Source: Pseudomonas khorasanensis
Lineage (GTDB): Bacteria; Pseudomonadota; Gammaproteobacteria; Pseudomonadales; Pseudomonadaceae
Reading direction: 5' to 3'
Assembly: GCF_014268505.2 (NCBI RefSeq)
Contig: NZ_JABWQP020000010.1
Coordinates: 124,001-188,000, forward strand
Length of the DNA stretch: 64,000 nt
Both the position numbers and the translations under genes were made by a program. The notes under the pieces are model-generated. The model did not search any database, was not told the DNA's origin, and worked only from the letters and a program-made list of their open reading frames with translations. The stretch's first letter is position 1. Each line of letters starts with the position of its first letter. Shown piece after piece: positions 37,134-46,420 of the stretch.

Positions 37134-37203
37134 AAAGATCACAGCCTTCGGCAGCTCCTGCACACAGCCCCCTGTAGGCGCTGCCGCAGGCTGCGATCCT
37201 TTA
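37134..37203. repeat. Family 4 repeat inverted pair
   Basis: AGATCACAGCCTTCGGCAGC and its mirror CTGTAGGCGCTGCCGCAGG with CTGCGATCC. It lies between oscA and sbp on the minus strand. Confidence 0.85.
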
Positions 37204-37211
37204 TCTTCAAC

Positions 37212-37394
37212 TCAGCCCGGTTGTTTACCCGGTTGCTGCAAACGGAATTTCTCTTTGCGTTCGATCTGCACGACTTGCGCGTTGTGCACAGTGATCTCCA
37301 CCGCGCCGAAACGCAGATCGCGCAAAGCGCTCTGGATTTCACGCAAGATGGTGCTTTCGTCCTGACCGTCAACGCTGCGAAGGGATGCGCTCAT
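37212..37394 (-). CDS. oscA: OscA, small DUF2292 sulfur-starvation protein
   Basis: 60 residues from the ATG at 37394, which follows AAAGGAGC by 7 nt. The conserved DUF2292 core is ILREIQSALRDLRFGAVEIT, then VHNAQVVQIERKEKFRL. OscA was described in P. corrugata as needed for growth on organosulfur sources and for chromate resistance, and is encoded upstream of sbp in Pseudomonas, as here. The biochemical activity is unknown. Upstream (about 37455-37520) is AT-rich DNA that probably carries the sulfur-regulated promoter for the oscA-sbp-cysTWA group. Confidence 0.92.
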   Translation of the reverse strand: MSASLRSVDGQDESTILREIQSALRDLRFGAVEITVHNAQVVQIERKEKFRLQQPGKQPG

Positions 37395-37593
37395 GGTGCT
37401 GCTCCTTTGAAGGGGATTTGCCTGGCAGTGGGCCGCACTGCGTTCGGCGTGGGAGCAATATAAGAGAGGCACGGATATTCTTAAAAAGACTATTTGAGAA
37501 TGTTTATATAACTAGAAAACCAATATCTGGACGAGCGGGCGTTTGCGCGCCGGTGAATCAAAGATCACACCCCCGGCAGGTTGTGCACCGGTC

Positions 37594-37640
37594 ACCTGTA
37601 GGAGCTGCCTAAGGCTCGGGCCACGATCGGACGATCTTTT
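37594..37640. repeat. Rearranged family 4 repeat
   Basis: CTGTAGGAGCTGCCTAAGGC joined to TCGGGCCACGATCGGACGATC, the mirror of the fragment at 33066-33104. It lies directly downstream of the GGDEF-EAL gene. Confidence 0.75.
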
Positions 37641-37646
37641 GATCTT

Positions 37647-39578
37647 TCAACCAATCACCGGCGCACGCATCCATTCAATATCCTGCGCAGGCACCGGCCG
37701 GCCGAACCAATACCCCTGCCCCAAATCGCATCCTTGCTCCAGCAAAAATGCCGCCTGGTCGACCTGCTCGATCCCCTCGGCATGCACCTGCATGCCCATG
37801 CTCCGTGCCAGCGCGATGATTACCTGGATGATGGCGGCATCATCCTCATCCCCTGGCAGCCCTGCGACGAAGCCTTGATCGATCTTAAGTTTCTGCACCG
37901 GCAGCCGCTTGAGCCGCAGCAGTGACGAATAGCCGGTGCCGAAGTCGTCGATGGCCAGGCGGACGCCCAATTCACGCAACCGATGCATCTGTTCCAGCGC
38001 CACGTCAGGGTCGTCCATCACCGCGCTTTCGGTGACTTCAAGTTCCAGATACGCCGGATCCAGCCCGGTGTCGTTCAGCACCTGCGCCACATGCTGATAC
38101 AACTCGCGCCGGGCAAACAATCGCGACGACACATTCACCGCGACGAATGACAGCACCACCCCGTCCCGTTGCCACTGGCACATCTGCCGGCAGGCCTGCT
38201 GCATCATCCAGGCATCGATGTCGGCGATCAACCCGGTGCGCTCGGCAACCGGAATGAATTGCGCCGGAGAGACCAGCCCGCGTTGTGGATGCTGCCAGCG
38301 CACCAGTGCCTCGACGCCCGTCACGCGGCGGGTTTGCAAGTCATGCACCGGTTGGTAATAGACCCGCAACTCTTGCTGCTCCAGCGCCCGGCGCAGTTCA
38401 AAGGCGATTTCGACCCGTTGCCGGGCGTGCGCCGTCAGTTCTTCGGTGTAGAGGGCGTAGCCGTTGCGGCCGCTGGTCTTGGCTTTGAACAATGCGGCGT
38501 CAGCGTTGCGCAACAGCTGTTCGGCGCTCAACGCATCGTCGGGAAACAGGCTGATGCCGATGCTGGCGTTGATGAACAGCTCATGCCCATCGACCAGAAT
38601 CTGCGCCTTCAGCGCATCCAGAATGCGTTGCGCCAGTGCGGCGGCCTGTGCCGGCTGTGGACAACTTTCCGCCAGCACGGCGAACTCATCGCCACCCAGC
38701 CGCGCAAGCGTGATGCCCAGGCCGAACAGATCCTGCAAGCGCGTCGCCACCGCCTTGAGCAGCCGGTCGCCGACACTGTGTCCCAGGCTGTCGTTGATCA
38801 TCTTGAAGTGATCCAGATCCAGCATCAGCAGCGCGCAGCCACGCTTGTGGACCTGCGCCGACGCCAGCGCCTGCTCGGCGCGGTCGCTGAACAGAAGGCG
38901 GTTGGGCAGATCGGTCAACGGATCGTGATGCGCCAGGTGTTTCAGCTCGGTCTCGGAGTTCTTGATTGCACTGATGTCGGAAAACACCGCCACGTAATGA
39001 CTGAGTCGGCCGGCATCATCGTGAATGACCCGAATGGTCTGCCACTGTGGATAAATCTCGCCGGTCTTGCGGCGGTTCCAGATCTCCCCGCTCCATTCAC
39101 GGTCGGCTGCGAGGGTGGCGAACATCGCCTGATAAAACTCTGGGGGATGATGACCGGACTTGAAGAGGCTGGGCTGCTGCCCGATCACCTCGTCGCGCTG
39201 ATAACCGGTGATCTCGATAAAGGCGCGGTTGACGTGGACGATCAGCCCTTGATGGTTGGTAACCAGCACGCCCTCACGGGTGCAGTCGAACACGGCCGCC
39301 GCCTGACGCAGGCGTTCACGGTCGGCGCGACGCTCGCGCAATTGCGCGCCCATGCCGAGAAACCGGTACAGGCGTACCCGCGCGAGAAAAATCAGCCCCG
39401 CGCTGACCGTGGCCAGCAGATAACCGTTGATCAGTTGCCAGCGAGCGAGATCGCTTGAGTCATCGAAGAAATTGTTTAATAAATGATCAGATACCCGCAG
39501 CCATACAGCTGCCAATACGAAATAGAACAGCCCTGCGCGTAAGGCATCGCGGTGAGTGGCAGACATTCGGTCGTCCAT
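37647..39578 (-). CDS. PAS-GGDEF-EAL c-di-GMP protein (PA0285-like)
   Basis: 643 residues. Two membrane helices near the N-terminus (about 12-30 and 45-68), a PAS domain (about 90-205, VNRAFIEITGYQRDEVIGQQ), a GGDEF domain (about 215-375) with an RLGGDEF active site and the HHDPLTDLPNR start, then an EAL domain (about 385-640). In the latter the ALVRWQHP segment retains the EAL core (VEALVRW), and LAIDDFGTGYSSL, the metal-site DDFGTG, is intact. Both activities may therefore be functional. Weak ribosome-binding site; an ATG four codons further in is also possible. It is divergent from desA. Confidence 0.9.
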   Translation of the reverse strand: MDDRMSATHRDALRAGLFYFVLAAVWLRVSDHLLNNFFDDSSDLARWQLINGYLLATVSAGLIFLARVRLYRFLGMGAQLRERRADRERLRQAAAVFDCTREGVLVTNHQGLIVHVNRAFIEITGYQRDEVIGQQPSLFKSGHHPPEFYQAMFATLAADREWSGEIWNRRKTGEIYPQWQTIRVIHDDAGRLSHYVAVFSDISAIKNSETELKHLAHHDPLTDLPNRLLFSDRAEQALASAQVHKRGCALLMLDLDHFKMINDSLGHSVGDRLLKAVATRLQDLFGLGITLARLGGDEFAVLAESCPQPAQAAALAQRILDALKAQILVDGHELFINASIGISLFPDDALSAEQLLRNADAALFKAKTSGRNGYALYTEELTAHARQRVEIAFELRRALEQQELRVYYQPVHDLQTRRVTGVEALVRWQHPQRGLVSPAQFIPVAERTGLIADIDAWMMQQACRQMCQWQRDGVVLSFVAVNVSSRLFARRELYQHVAQVLNDTGLDPAYLELEVTESAVMDDPDVALEQMHRLRELGVRLAIDDFGTGYSSLLRLKRLPVQKLKIDQGFVAGLPGDEDDAAIIQVIIALARSMGMQVHAEGIEQVDQAAFLLEQGCDLGQGYWFGRPVPAQDIEWMRAPVIG

Positions 39579-39712
39579 GTCCCTGCAAAAAGGCCGGGAT
39601 TATAGGTCAAGAAACATTCAGCGACTCTTATCTGAAAGGGCGACTGGTTTTATCTGTGTGCTTAGTGATAATGCAACGGCTGTTTTTATCTTTATCGAGG
39701 GCCCTATAGCCT

Positions 39713-40897
39713 ATGTGGTACGAAGGTTTTCTTGGCTTGTCGGCCTGGTCTCTGGTCGCAGTCACCCTGCTGATGACCCATGTGACCATCATCGCCGTCA
39801 CGGTCTATCTGCACCGCTACTCGGCCCATCGCTCTCTGGAGCTGAATGCTGGCCTCAAGCACTTCTTCCGTTTCTGGCTGTGGCTGACCACGGCGCAGAA
39901 CACCCGCGAGTGGACCGCGATCCACCGCAAACACCACGCCAAGTGTGAAACCGAAGATGACCCGCACAGCCCCGTCATCAAAGGCTTGTCCACCGTCCTG
40001 CGTACCGGCGCCGAGCTGTACCGCACCGAAGCACAGAACCCCGAGACCTTGCGCATCTATGGCAAGAACTGCCCGGAAGACTGGGTCGAACGCAACGTCT
40101 ACAGCCGCTACCCGCTGCTGGGTGTGGCGATCATGGGCGTCATCGACCTGATGCTGTTCGGCACCATCGGTATCACCATCTGGGCCATCCAGATGATGTG
40201 GATTCCGGTATGGGCCGCCGGTGTCATCAACGGCCTGGGTCATGCCGTCGGCTACCGCAACTTCGAATGCCGCGACGCAGCGACCAATCTGGTGCCGTGG
40301 GGCATCCTGATCGGTGGCGAAGAGCTGCATAACAACCATCACACCTACCCCAACTCGGCCAAGCTGTCGGTGAAGAAGTGGGAGTTCGACCTCGGTTGGG
40401 CGTGGATCAAAGTGTTCTGCTTCCTGCGCCTGGCCAAGGTTCAGCGCGTTGCGCCTATCGCTCACCGCGTCGAGGGCAAAGGCAGCCTGGACATGGACAC
40501 CGCCATGGCGATCCTCAACAACCGCTTCCAGATCATGGCCCAGTACCGCAAGTTGGTGATTGGCCCTCTGGTCAAGCAGGAGCTGGCGAAGGTCGATCAT
40601 TCGGTCCGTCACCAGTTCCACCGCGCCAAGCGTCTGCTCTCGCGCGAGACCAGCCTGCTGGAAGATCGTCATCACGCACGCATCCAGAGCATGCTCGAGC
40701 ACAGCCAGGCACTGAAGGTCATTTACGAGAAGCGCCTGGCCCTTCAGCAGATTTGGGTCAAGACCAGCTCCAACGGTCACGACATGCTCGCGGCCATCAA
40801 GGAATGGATTCACGAGGCCGAAGCCAGTGGCATCCAGTCGCTGCGCGAATTCGCTGATCAGTTGAAAACCTACTCGCTGCGTCCTGCGGCAATCTGA
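39713..40897 (+). CDS. desA: Acyl-lipid delta-9 fatty acid desaturase DesA
   Basis: 394 residues. Three histidine boxes of the acyl-lipid/acyl-CoA desaturase family are present: HRYSAHR (about 34-40), HRKHHAK (about 73-79) and HNNHHTYPN (about 205-213). About four membrane helices. In P. aeruginosa DesA desaturates acyl chains already in phospholipids, using oxygen. The extra C-terminal region of about 120 residues after the membrane core (AQYRKLVIGPLVKQELAK...) is charged and helical. Divergent from the GGDEF-EAL gene, as in P. aeruginosa. Confidence 0.93.
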   Translation: MWYEGFLGLSAWSLVAVTLLMTHVTIIAVTVYLHRYSAHRSLELNAGLKHFFRFWLWLTTAQNTREWTAIHRKHHAKCETEDDPHSPVIKGLSTVLRTGAELYRTEAQNPETLRIYGKNCPEDWVERNVYSRYPLLGVAIMGVIDLMLFGTIGITIWAIQMMWIPVWAAGVINGLGHAVGYRNFECRDAATNLVPWGILIGGEELHNNHHTYPNSAKLSVKKWEFDLGWAWIKVFCFLRLAKVQRVAPIAHRVEGKGSLDMDTAMAILNNRFQIMAQYRKLVIGPLVKQELAKVDHSVRHQFHRAKRLLSRETSLLEDRHHARIQSMLEHSQALKVIYEKRLALQQIWVKTSSNGHDMLAAIKEWIHEAEASGIQSLREFADQLKTYSLRPAAI

Positions 40898-40908
40898 GAC
40901 CGTTGATC

Positions 40909-40934
40909 GGTGCACCCTGCTACCGGGGTGCACC
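40909..40934. terminator. Hairpin downstream of desA, possible weak terminator
   Basis: Arms GGTGCACCC and GGGTGCACC with an 8-nt loop begin 12 bp after the desA stop. No T-run follows, so it may be an mRNA-stabilising hairpin or an inefficient terminator. Confidence 0.5.
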
Positions 40935-41041
40935 CTTCGGAACTTCGCCAAAAATCACCTATCTCAAAGACACTTCGCCATCCCGGCGGGCTGTTCTGTG
41001 GCCGCTGTCGAATTGCGGCACGCCCTTTGAGATCTGTGCCG

Positions 41042-42031
41042 ATGGTCAATAACAAACAAAAAGACGCACCCCATGCGCAGTGGCCCGAGGCCGCGCAAAC
41101 CCTTATCGCGCTGATGCACGCCCAAGGCGAGGTCGCCCGCCTGAGTGAGCGTGAACAACTGATCAGTTCATTGCTGGTCAGCGTCAATGCCGTGCTCTGG
41201 GCCTTCAACTGGGAAACCCGGCAGGTGCTTTACGTCAGCCCTGCTTATGAACGGATCTTTGGCCGCTCCGCAGGGCTTTTGCTCGCCGATTACAACCAGT
41301 GGCGCGACAGCATTTATCCCGACGATCTCGAATATGCCGAACAGAGTCTGGCCGAAGTCCTGCGCAAGGGCGCGGTGGAAGATCGCGAGTACCGCATCAT
41401 CGCTGCCGATGGTCAGGTGCGCTGGCTCAGCGACAAATGCTTCATCAATCGGCAGGACGAACCCGGGCAGCCGGTGATCATCGTCGGCATCGCCGAAGAC
41501 ATCACTGACAAAAAGCACATGGAAACAGAGCTGCAACGGCTGGCCACCACCGATGTGCTGACCCAAAGCAGTAACCGTCGCCACTTCTTCGAATGCGCCC
41601 ACCGCGAGTTCGCCGAGGCGCGGCGCCATGGCTCACCGCTGGCCTTTCTGCTGCTGGATATCGACGACTTCAAACTGATCAACGACAGTTACGGCCACCC
41701 GGAAGGCGACAACGTGCTGCAACGGATTGCCGAGTGCGGACGCGGGTCATTGCGCCGTGGCGATCTGTTCGGGCGCATTGGCGGGGAGGAGTTTGCGGCG
41801 GTGTTCCCGGGTTGTGCGCCGGACATGGCCGTTCAGGTCGCGGAGCGACTGCAGCAGGAAATTCAGCGATTGCGCTTCAACCATGACGGGCAAGCGTTCA
41901 GCATTACGGTGAGCCAGGGCCTGACCAACCTCACCGAAGCAGATGAAAGCCTCGACAGCCTGTTCGCTCGGGCGGACGCCGCGATGTATGAGGCCAAACG
42001 ACAGGGCAAGAACCGGATTATTGCGGCCTGA
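41042..42031 (+). CDS. PAS-GGDEF diguanylate cyclase
   Basis: 329 residues from the ATG at 41042 (MVNNKQKDAPHA); an upstream frame would start inside the hairpin after desA. A PAS domain (about 40-150, NWETRQVLYVSPAYERIFGR, then a PAC stretch VIIVGIAEDITDKKHM) precedes a GGDEF domain (about 165-329) with active site RIGGEEF, the usual GGEEF variant of active cyclases, and DIDDFKLINDSYGHPEGD. No EAL domain and no membrane segment. It synthesises c-di-GMP in response to whatever the PAS domain senses. No obvious I-site RxxD precedes GGEEF, where the sequence reads RGDLFG. Confidence 0.88.
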   Translation: MVNNKQKDAPHAQWPEAAQTLIALMHAQGEVARLSEREQLISSLLVSVNAVLWAFNWETRQVLYVSPAYERIFGRSAGLLLADYNQWRDSIYPDDLEYAEQSLAEVLRKGAVEDREYRIIAADGQVRWLSDKCFINRQDEPGQPVIIVGIAEDITDKKHMETELQRLATTDVLTQSSNRRHFFECAHREFAEARRHGSPLAFLLLDIDDFKLINDSYGHPEGDNVLQRIAECGRGSLRRGDLFGRIGGEEFAAVFPGCAPDMAVQVAERLQQEIQRLRFNHDGQAFSITVSQGLTNLTEADESLDSLFARADAAMYEAKRQGKNRIIAA

Positions 42032-42058
42032 CCCGGTTTCCGCGCCTGGTGTTGTACC

Positions 42059-42147
42059 TGTGGGAGCGAGCCTGCTCGCGAAAGCATTCTGTCAGGGAAC
42101 TCAAAGCTGAATGACACACCGGCTTCGCGAGCAGGCTCGCTCCCACA
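42059..42147. repeat. REP inverted pair (family 1)
   Basis: TGTGGGAGCGAGCCTGCTCG from 42059 and its mirror ending at 42147, about 42 bp apart, between convergent genes. Confidence 0.9.
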
Positions 42148-42168
42148 TTGGATGGCGGTGACATCTGT

Positions 42169-43380
42169 TTATTTACGCATCCGCATCAGCTCAGGCAAGC
42201 CGATCTTGAGCAACCGCGCCGTCCGGCTCTTCGCCAGTTCCTCAATGCCTTCGTGCTCGGTGAGTCGCGCCATCTGCGCCGCCATGTTCATCACCAGCGC
42301 CTCGCGGGAATACACACCACCACCGAGTTGGTAGACCGAGGCGATCAGCTCGCGCAATTCCAGCGGCAGACGCCAACGGGTTCGCAATGCCGAGCCATAC
42401 GACGCACCAAACTTCGCCAACGCTTCACCGACCTCTTCCAGCTCATCCAGCTCGCCGCCGGCCTGTTGCCATTCCTGCAAGCAACGCAGCAGCGCCAGAT
42501 CGCCAAGCCGATGCAGCATGCCCGCGCAGTAACAGCGTTCCTGATCCAGATCGAGCAAGCGCGCCAAGGTTCGGGCGTATTCTGCCGTGTGCAGCGACAG
42601 CCCCCAGTAGCGCTCGGCGTAGTCCGCCAGGCACGGATCGCTGAGGCGCGCGCTGCGTTTGAGCGCCAACCCGAGAATCAGGTTCATGCTCTGGCCGGTG
42701 CCGAGCCGATGCAGCGCCTGGGCCAGGGTTTGCACCGGTGCGCCATGGTGCTGTGCAGCGCTATTGGCGGCGGCGATCAGCACGGCGGTAATCTGCGGAT
42801 CGGTACGAACCTCCTGTTCCAGCAGCGTCAGATCCAGCCCCTCGGGATTGAGGCTGCGCTTGACCGCCACTTGCACGTCGGTCATCAACGGCGCGCCATC
42901 GGCCTGCTCGCGACGCCGCTCAAGAAACACCGACAAGGTCATACCCGGCGCCAGTGCAGGCACCTCGCAGACCACGGCTTCGCCGGCGTTGAGCAGCAAA
43001 CCCTGCAAGCGTTCGTTCAGGCCTTCCATATTAAGGGGTTTGGTCAGGTACGCCGTCGGCGCCAGCGGAAGCGCCTCGCGAACACTCGCGCTGTCGTTGC
43101 GGTTGCTCATCAGAATGAACGGCAGCGGCGGATTGCGTTTGCGCTGCCGCACACTGCGCAGCACTTGCAGACCATCGATGCCGGGCAACTCCCAATCGAC
43201 AATAGCCAGGTCATACGGCACCTCGCCGAGCAACGACAGGGCTTGCTGGCCATCGGCACACAGATCCAGCCGCGCGTCGCATCGCACGTTGAGCAGCACT
43301 TGTTTAAGCAGGTCACGGGACCAGGGGTCAGCCTCGGCAATCAGCACCCGGGGTACGGCAGGTAAATCAACGGCGGTCAT
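42169..43380 (-). CDS. Receiver-HDOD signalling protein
   Basis: 403 residues. The receiver domain (about 8-125) has the acidic pair in LIAEADPWSRD, the phospho-acceptor in LAIVDWELPGIDG and a lysine in TKPLNMEG. An HDOD domain follows (about 165-390; TVLIAAANSAAQHHGAPVQT, GMLHRLGDLALLRCL). HDOD is a catalytically degenerate HD fold that mediates protein interactions in two-component and c-di-GMP circuits. No kinase gene is adjacent, so the phosphodonor is encoded elsewhere. Confidence 0.85.
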   Translation of the reverse strand: MTAVDLPAVPRVLIAEADPWSRDLLKQVLLNVRCDARLDLCADGQQALSLLGEVPYDLAIVDWELPGIDGLQVLRSVRQRKRNPPLPFILMSNRNDSASVREALPLAPTAYLTKPLNMEGLNERLQGLLLNAGEAVVCEVPALAPGMTLSVFLERRREQADGAPLMTDVQVAVKRSLNPEGLDLTLLEQEVRTDPQITAVLIAAANSAAQHHGAPVQTLAQALHRLGTGQSMNLILGLALKRSARLSDPCLADYAERYWGLSLHTAEYARTLARLLDLDQERCYCAGMLHRLGDLALLRCLQEWQQAGGELDELEEVGEALAKFGASYGSALRTRWRLPLELRELIASVYQLGGGVYSREALVMNMAAQMARLTEHEGIEELAKSRTARLLKIGLPELMRMRK

Positions 43381-43466
43381 GCGCGCTCTCCTTGCAATGC
43401 CTGAACCTTAGCCAATGCTGGCCATTCGATACAGCGCAAACACGTCCGATGTGTTTCAACGGGCGT

Positions 43467-43492
43467 AAAAAAACCCGCCTGAGCGGGTTTTT
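43467..43492. terminator. Bidirectional rho-independent terminator
   Basis: AAAACCCGC-CTGA-GCGGGTTTT with A-runs and T-runs on both sides. It is 24 bp past the gabT stop on the minus strand. Confidence 0.9.
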
Positions 43493-43515
43493 GTCGAGCA
43501 GGTCACACCAATCGA

Positions 43516-44793
43516 TCAGAGCTCGGAGAAGCACTCTTCGATGATCGCGAGGCCTTTGTCCAGTTGCTCGTCCGGCGAGGTCAGCGGAACCAGTACACGC
43601 AGCACGTTACCGTAGGTGCCGCAGGACAGCAGGATCAGGCCCTTGTCACGCGCCTTGGCCACAACTGCCGCAACAGCAGTCGGGTTTGGCTTATGGCTGT
43701 CGCCGTTTTCGAACAGCTCGACGGCGATCATCGCGCCCAGTGCACGGACTTCACCGATGACCGGGTACTTGGCCTGAATGGCCTTCAGACCCGTGACCAG
43801 ACGCTCACCGACAGCCTTGCAGCGGTCCAGCAGTTGTTCTTCTTCGAACACTTCCATCACCGCCAGCGCAGCCGCGCAAGCGATCGGGCTGCCGGCGTAG
43901 GTGCCGCCCAGGCCACCCGGCGCAATGGCGTCCATGTATTCGGCCTTGCCGCAGACACCGGCCAGCGGGAAGCCGCCAGCGATGGACTTGGCGAACGTGG
44001 TCAGATCGGCCGCAACGCCCATCTGTTCCATGGCGAAGAAGGTGCCGGTACGGCCAGCGCCCGTCTGCACTTCGTCAGCGATCAGCAGAATGCCGTGCTG
44101 GTCGCACAATGCGCGCAGGCGCTCCATGAATTCCTTCGGTGCCACGTAGAAACCACCTTCGCCCTGAACCGGCTCGATGATGATCGCAGCGATGTCTTTC
44201 GGCTCGGCGTCATTCTTGAAGATGCGTTCGATGGAAGCGATCGAGTCGTCGATGCTCACGCCGTGCAGTTCGTTCGGGTACAGCGCACGGAAAATGCCGC
44301 CTGGCATCAGGCCCATGCCGGCCGAGTACGGCACGACTTTACCGGTCAGGCCCAGGGTCATCATGGTGCGACCGTGGTAAGCGCCGGTGAAGGCGATAAC
44401 CCCAGCGCGGCCAGTGGCGGCACGGGCGATTTTCACGGCGTTTTCCACCGCTTCGGAACCGGTGGTCACCAGCAGGGTTTTCTTGGCGAAATCGCCCGGC
44501 ACCTTGGCGTTGATTTTTTCGCACAGCTCAACGTACGGCTCGTAGGCCAGTACCTGGAAGCAGGTGTGGGTCAGCTTGTTCAGTTGCTCGGTCACGGCAG
44601 CAATGATTTTCGGGTGCACGTGGCCGGTGTTCAGTACAGCGATGCCGCCCGCGAAGTCGATGAATTCACGACCTTCAACGTCGGTCACCGTGGCGTTCTT
44701 TGCCGACTCGGCGAAGATCGGGTGAATCTGGCCAACACCGCGTGGGACAGCAGCGGTACGACGGGCCATCAGTTCAGCGTTAGTCTTGCTCAT
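43516..44793 (-). CDS. gabT: 4-aminobutyrate aminotransferase
   Basis: 425 residues, PLP-dependent class III aminotransferase that moves the amino group of GABA to 2-oxoglutarate, giving succinate semialdehyde and glutamate. The PLP lysine is in TFAKSIAGGFPLAGV (about 268); the cofactor-binding DEVQTGAGRTG and the TGSEAVENAVKIAR segment are present. The ATG at 44793 (MSKTNAELMARR) has GAGGA 7 nt upstream; a start 12 bp earlier lacks one. It lies 185 bp downstream of gabD, with a hairpin between them. Confidence 0.94.
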   Translation of the reverse strand: MSKTNAELMARRTAAVPRGVGQIHPIFAESAKNATVTDVEGREFIDFAGGIAVLNTGHVHPKIIAAVTEQLNKLTHTCFQVLAYEPYVELCEKINAKVPGDFAKKTLLVTTGSEAVENAVKIARAATGRAGVIAFTGAYHGRTMMTLGLTGKVVPYSAGMGLMPGGIFRALYPNELHGVSIDDSIASIERIFKNDAEPKDIAAIIIEPVQGEGGFYVAPKEFMERLRALCDQHGILLIADEVQTGAGRTGTFFAMEQMGVAADLTTFAKSIAGGFPLAGVCGKAEYMDAIAPGGLGGTYAGSPIACAAALAVMEVFEEEQLLDRCKAVGERLVTGLKAIQAKYPVIGEVRALGAMIAVELFENGDSHKPNPTAVAAVVAKARDKGLILLSCGTYGNVLRVLVPLTSPDEQLDKGLAIIEECFSEL

Positions 44794-44921
44794 TACAGTC
44801 CTCATTCGCCGCTCATCGGGCGGCGTGGTTCAAGGATTAAGCGGGGAGAATCAGCGGTGGCAGCATGCGATGATCGACTGCCACGGCGTTCCCGGCCGCA
44901 GAGAAAATGCAGGTTTAAACG

Positions 44922-44955
44922 ACGCAAAGGGACAGCGCTCTCGTGCCCTTTGCGT
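44922..44955 (-). other. Hairpin in the gabD-gabT intergenic region
   Basis: Arms ACGCAAAGGG and CCCTTTGCGT enclose 14 nt. Read on the minus strand it follows the gabD stop by 22 bp, with TTTAAAC after a few bases. It could be a partial terminator or mRNA processing site that sets the ratio of GabD to GabT. Confidence 0.6.
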
Positions 44956-44977
44956 TTACAGCGTTCCTTGCGCTGGC

Positions 44978-46420
44978 TCAGATGCCCAGGCAGAGGTATT
45001 TGATTTCCAGATAATCTTCGATGCCGTACTTGGAACCTTCACGGCCCAGGCCCGAGGCTTTGATGCCGCCGAACGGCGCGACTTCGTTGGAGATCAGCCC
45101 GGTGTTGACGCCGACCATGCCGTATTCCAGCGCTTCCGCTACTCGGAATACACGGCCGAGGTCGCGGGCATAGAAATACGAAGCCAGACCAAATTCGGTG
45201 TCGTTGGACATCGCGATCACTTCGGCTTCGTCTTTGAAACGGAACAGTGGCGCCAGCGGACCGAAGGTTTCTTCCTTGGCCACGGCAGCGTTTTTCGGCA
45301 CGTTGGTCAGGATCGTCGGTTCGAAGAAGTTGCCTTCCATCGCCTTGCCGCCAGCCAGCACGGTCGCGCCTTTGCTTACTGCGTCAGCGATGTGCTCCTG
45401 AACCTTGGCCACGGCTTTTTCGTCGATCAGCGGGCCGGTGGTGGTGCCGTCTTCCAGACCGTTACCGATCTTCAGTTTGGCCACGGCCACTTTCAGCTTC
45501 TCGGCGAATGCGTCGTAGACCGCGTCCTGAATGTACAGACGGTTTGCGCAAACGCAGGTCTGACCGTTGTTGCGATACTTGGAAATGATCGCGCCTTCGA
45601 CGGCCTTATCCAGATCCGCATCGTCGAACACGATGAACGGCGCGTTGCCGCCCAGTTCCAGCGAGACTTTCTTGATGTCCTTGGCGCATTCGGCCATCAA
45701 CTGGCGACCGATTTCGGTCGAGCCGGTGAAGGACAGTTTGCGCACGATCGGGTTGCTGGTCAGCTCGCTGCCGATGTCGCCGGCGCTGCCGGAGACCACG
45801 CTGAACACGCCCGCCGGAATGCCGGCACGCTGGGCCAGTTCAGCCAGTGCGAATGCGGAGAAAGGGGTTTGCGAAGCCGGCTTCAGCACCATGGTGCAGC
45901 CAGCCGCCAGTGCCGGGCCGGCCTTGCGGGTGATCATCGCCGCCGGAAAGTTCCACGGCGTGATCGCGGCGGTGACGCCGATTGGCTGCTTGATCACGAT
46001 CAGGCGCTTGTCCGGTTGGTGCCCCGGAATAACGTCACCGTAGATGCGCTTGGCTTCCTCGGCGAACCACTCGATGAACGACGCGGCATAAACGATTTCG
46101 CCCTTGGCCTCGGCCAGCGGCTTGCCCTGCTCGAGGGTCATCAGGCGCGCGAGGTCGTCCTGATTTTCGATCATCAGCTCGAACCAGCGACGCAGCTTGC
46201 CCGCACGCTCCTTGGCGGTCAGTGCACGCCAGGCCGGCAGGGCCTTGTCGGCGGCTTCGATGGCACGACGGGTTTCGGCCGCGCCCATCTTCGGCACGGT
46301 GCCGAGGATTTCGCCAGTGGCCGGGTTGTTGACCTTGATCGTCTGACCGTTGTCCGCATCGACCCAAGCGCCATCGATGAAGGCTTGCTGGCGGAACAAC
46401 TGGGTGTCTTTAAGCTGCAT
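44978..46420 (-). CDS. gabD: NADP-dependent succinate-semialdehyde dehydrogenase
   Basis: 480 residues, aldehyde dehydrogenase superfamily; oxidises succinate semialdehyde to succinate after GabT. The catalytic cysteine is in NNGQTCVCANR, the general-base glutamate in SLELGGNAPF, and the cofactor loop in FTGSTEIGRQLM. The second cysteine two residues after the catalytic one (CVC) corresponds to the redox-switch pair known in SSADH. I chose the ATG at 46420 (MQLKDTQLFRQQ), with AAGGAA about 8 nt upstream, over one 153 bp earlier. First gene of gabD-gabT. Confidence 0.94.
   Translation of the reverse strand: MQLKDTQLFRQQAFIDGAWVDADNGQTIKVNNPATGEILGTVPKMGAAETRRAIEAADKALPAWRALTAKERAGKLRRWFELMIENQDDLARLMTLEQGKPLAEAKGEIVYAASFIEWFAEEAKRIYGDVIPGHQPDKRLIVIKQPIGVTAAITPWNFPAAMITRKAGPALAAGCTMVLKPASQTPFSAFALAELAQRAGIPAGVFSVVSGSAGDIGSELTSNPIVRKLSFTGSTEIGRQLMAECAKDIKKVSLELGGNAPFIVFDDADLDKAVEGAIISKYRNNGQTCVCANRLYIQDAVYDAFAEKLKVAVAKLKIGNGLEDGTTTGPLIDEKAVAKVQEHIADAVSKGATVLAGGKAMEGNFFEPTILTNVPKNAAVAKEETFGPLAPLFRFKDEAEVIAMSNDTEFGLASYFYARDLGRVFRVAEALEYGMVGVNTGLISNEVAPFGGIKASGLGREGSKYGIEDYLEIKYLCLGI

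Noticed and set aside
36046-37365. A 439-codon plus-strand frame
   Set aside because: Antisense to sbp, whose identity is clear.
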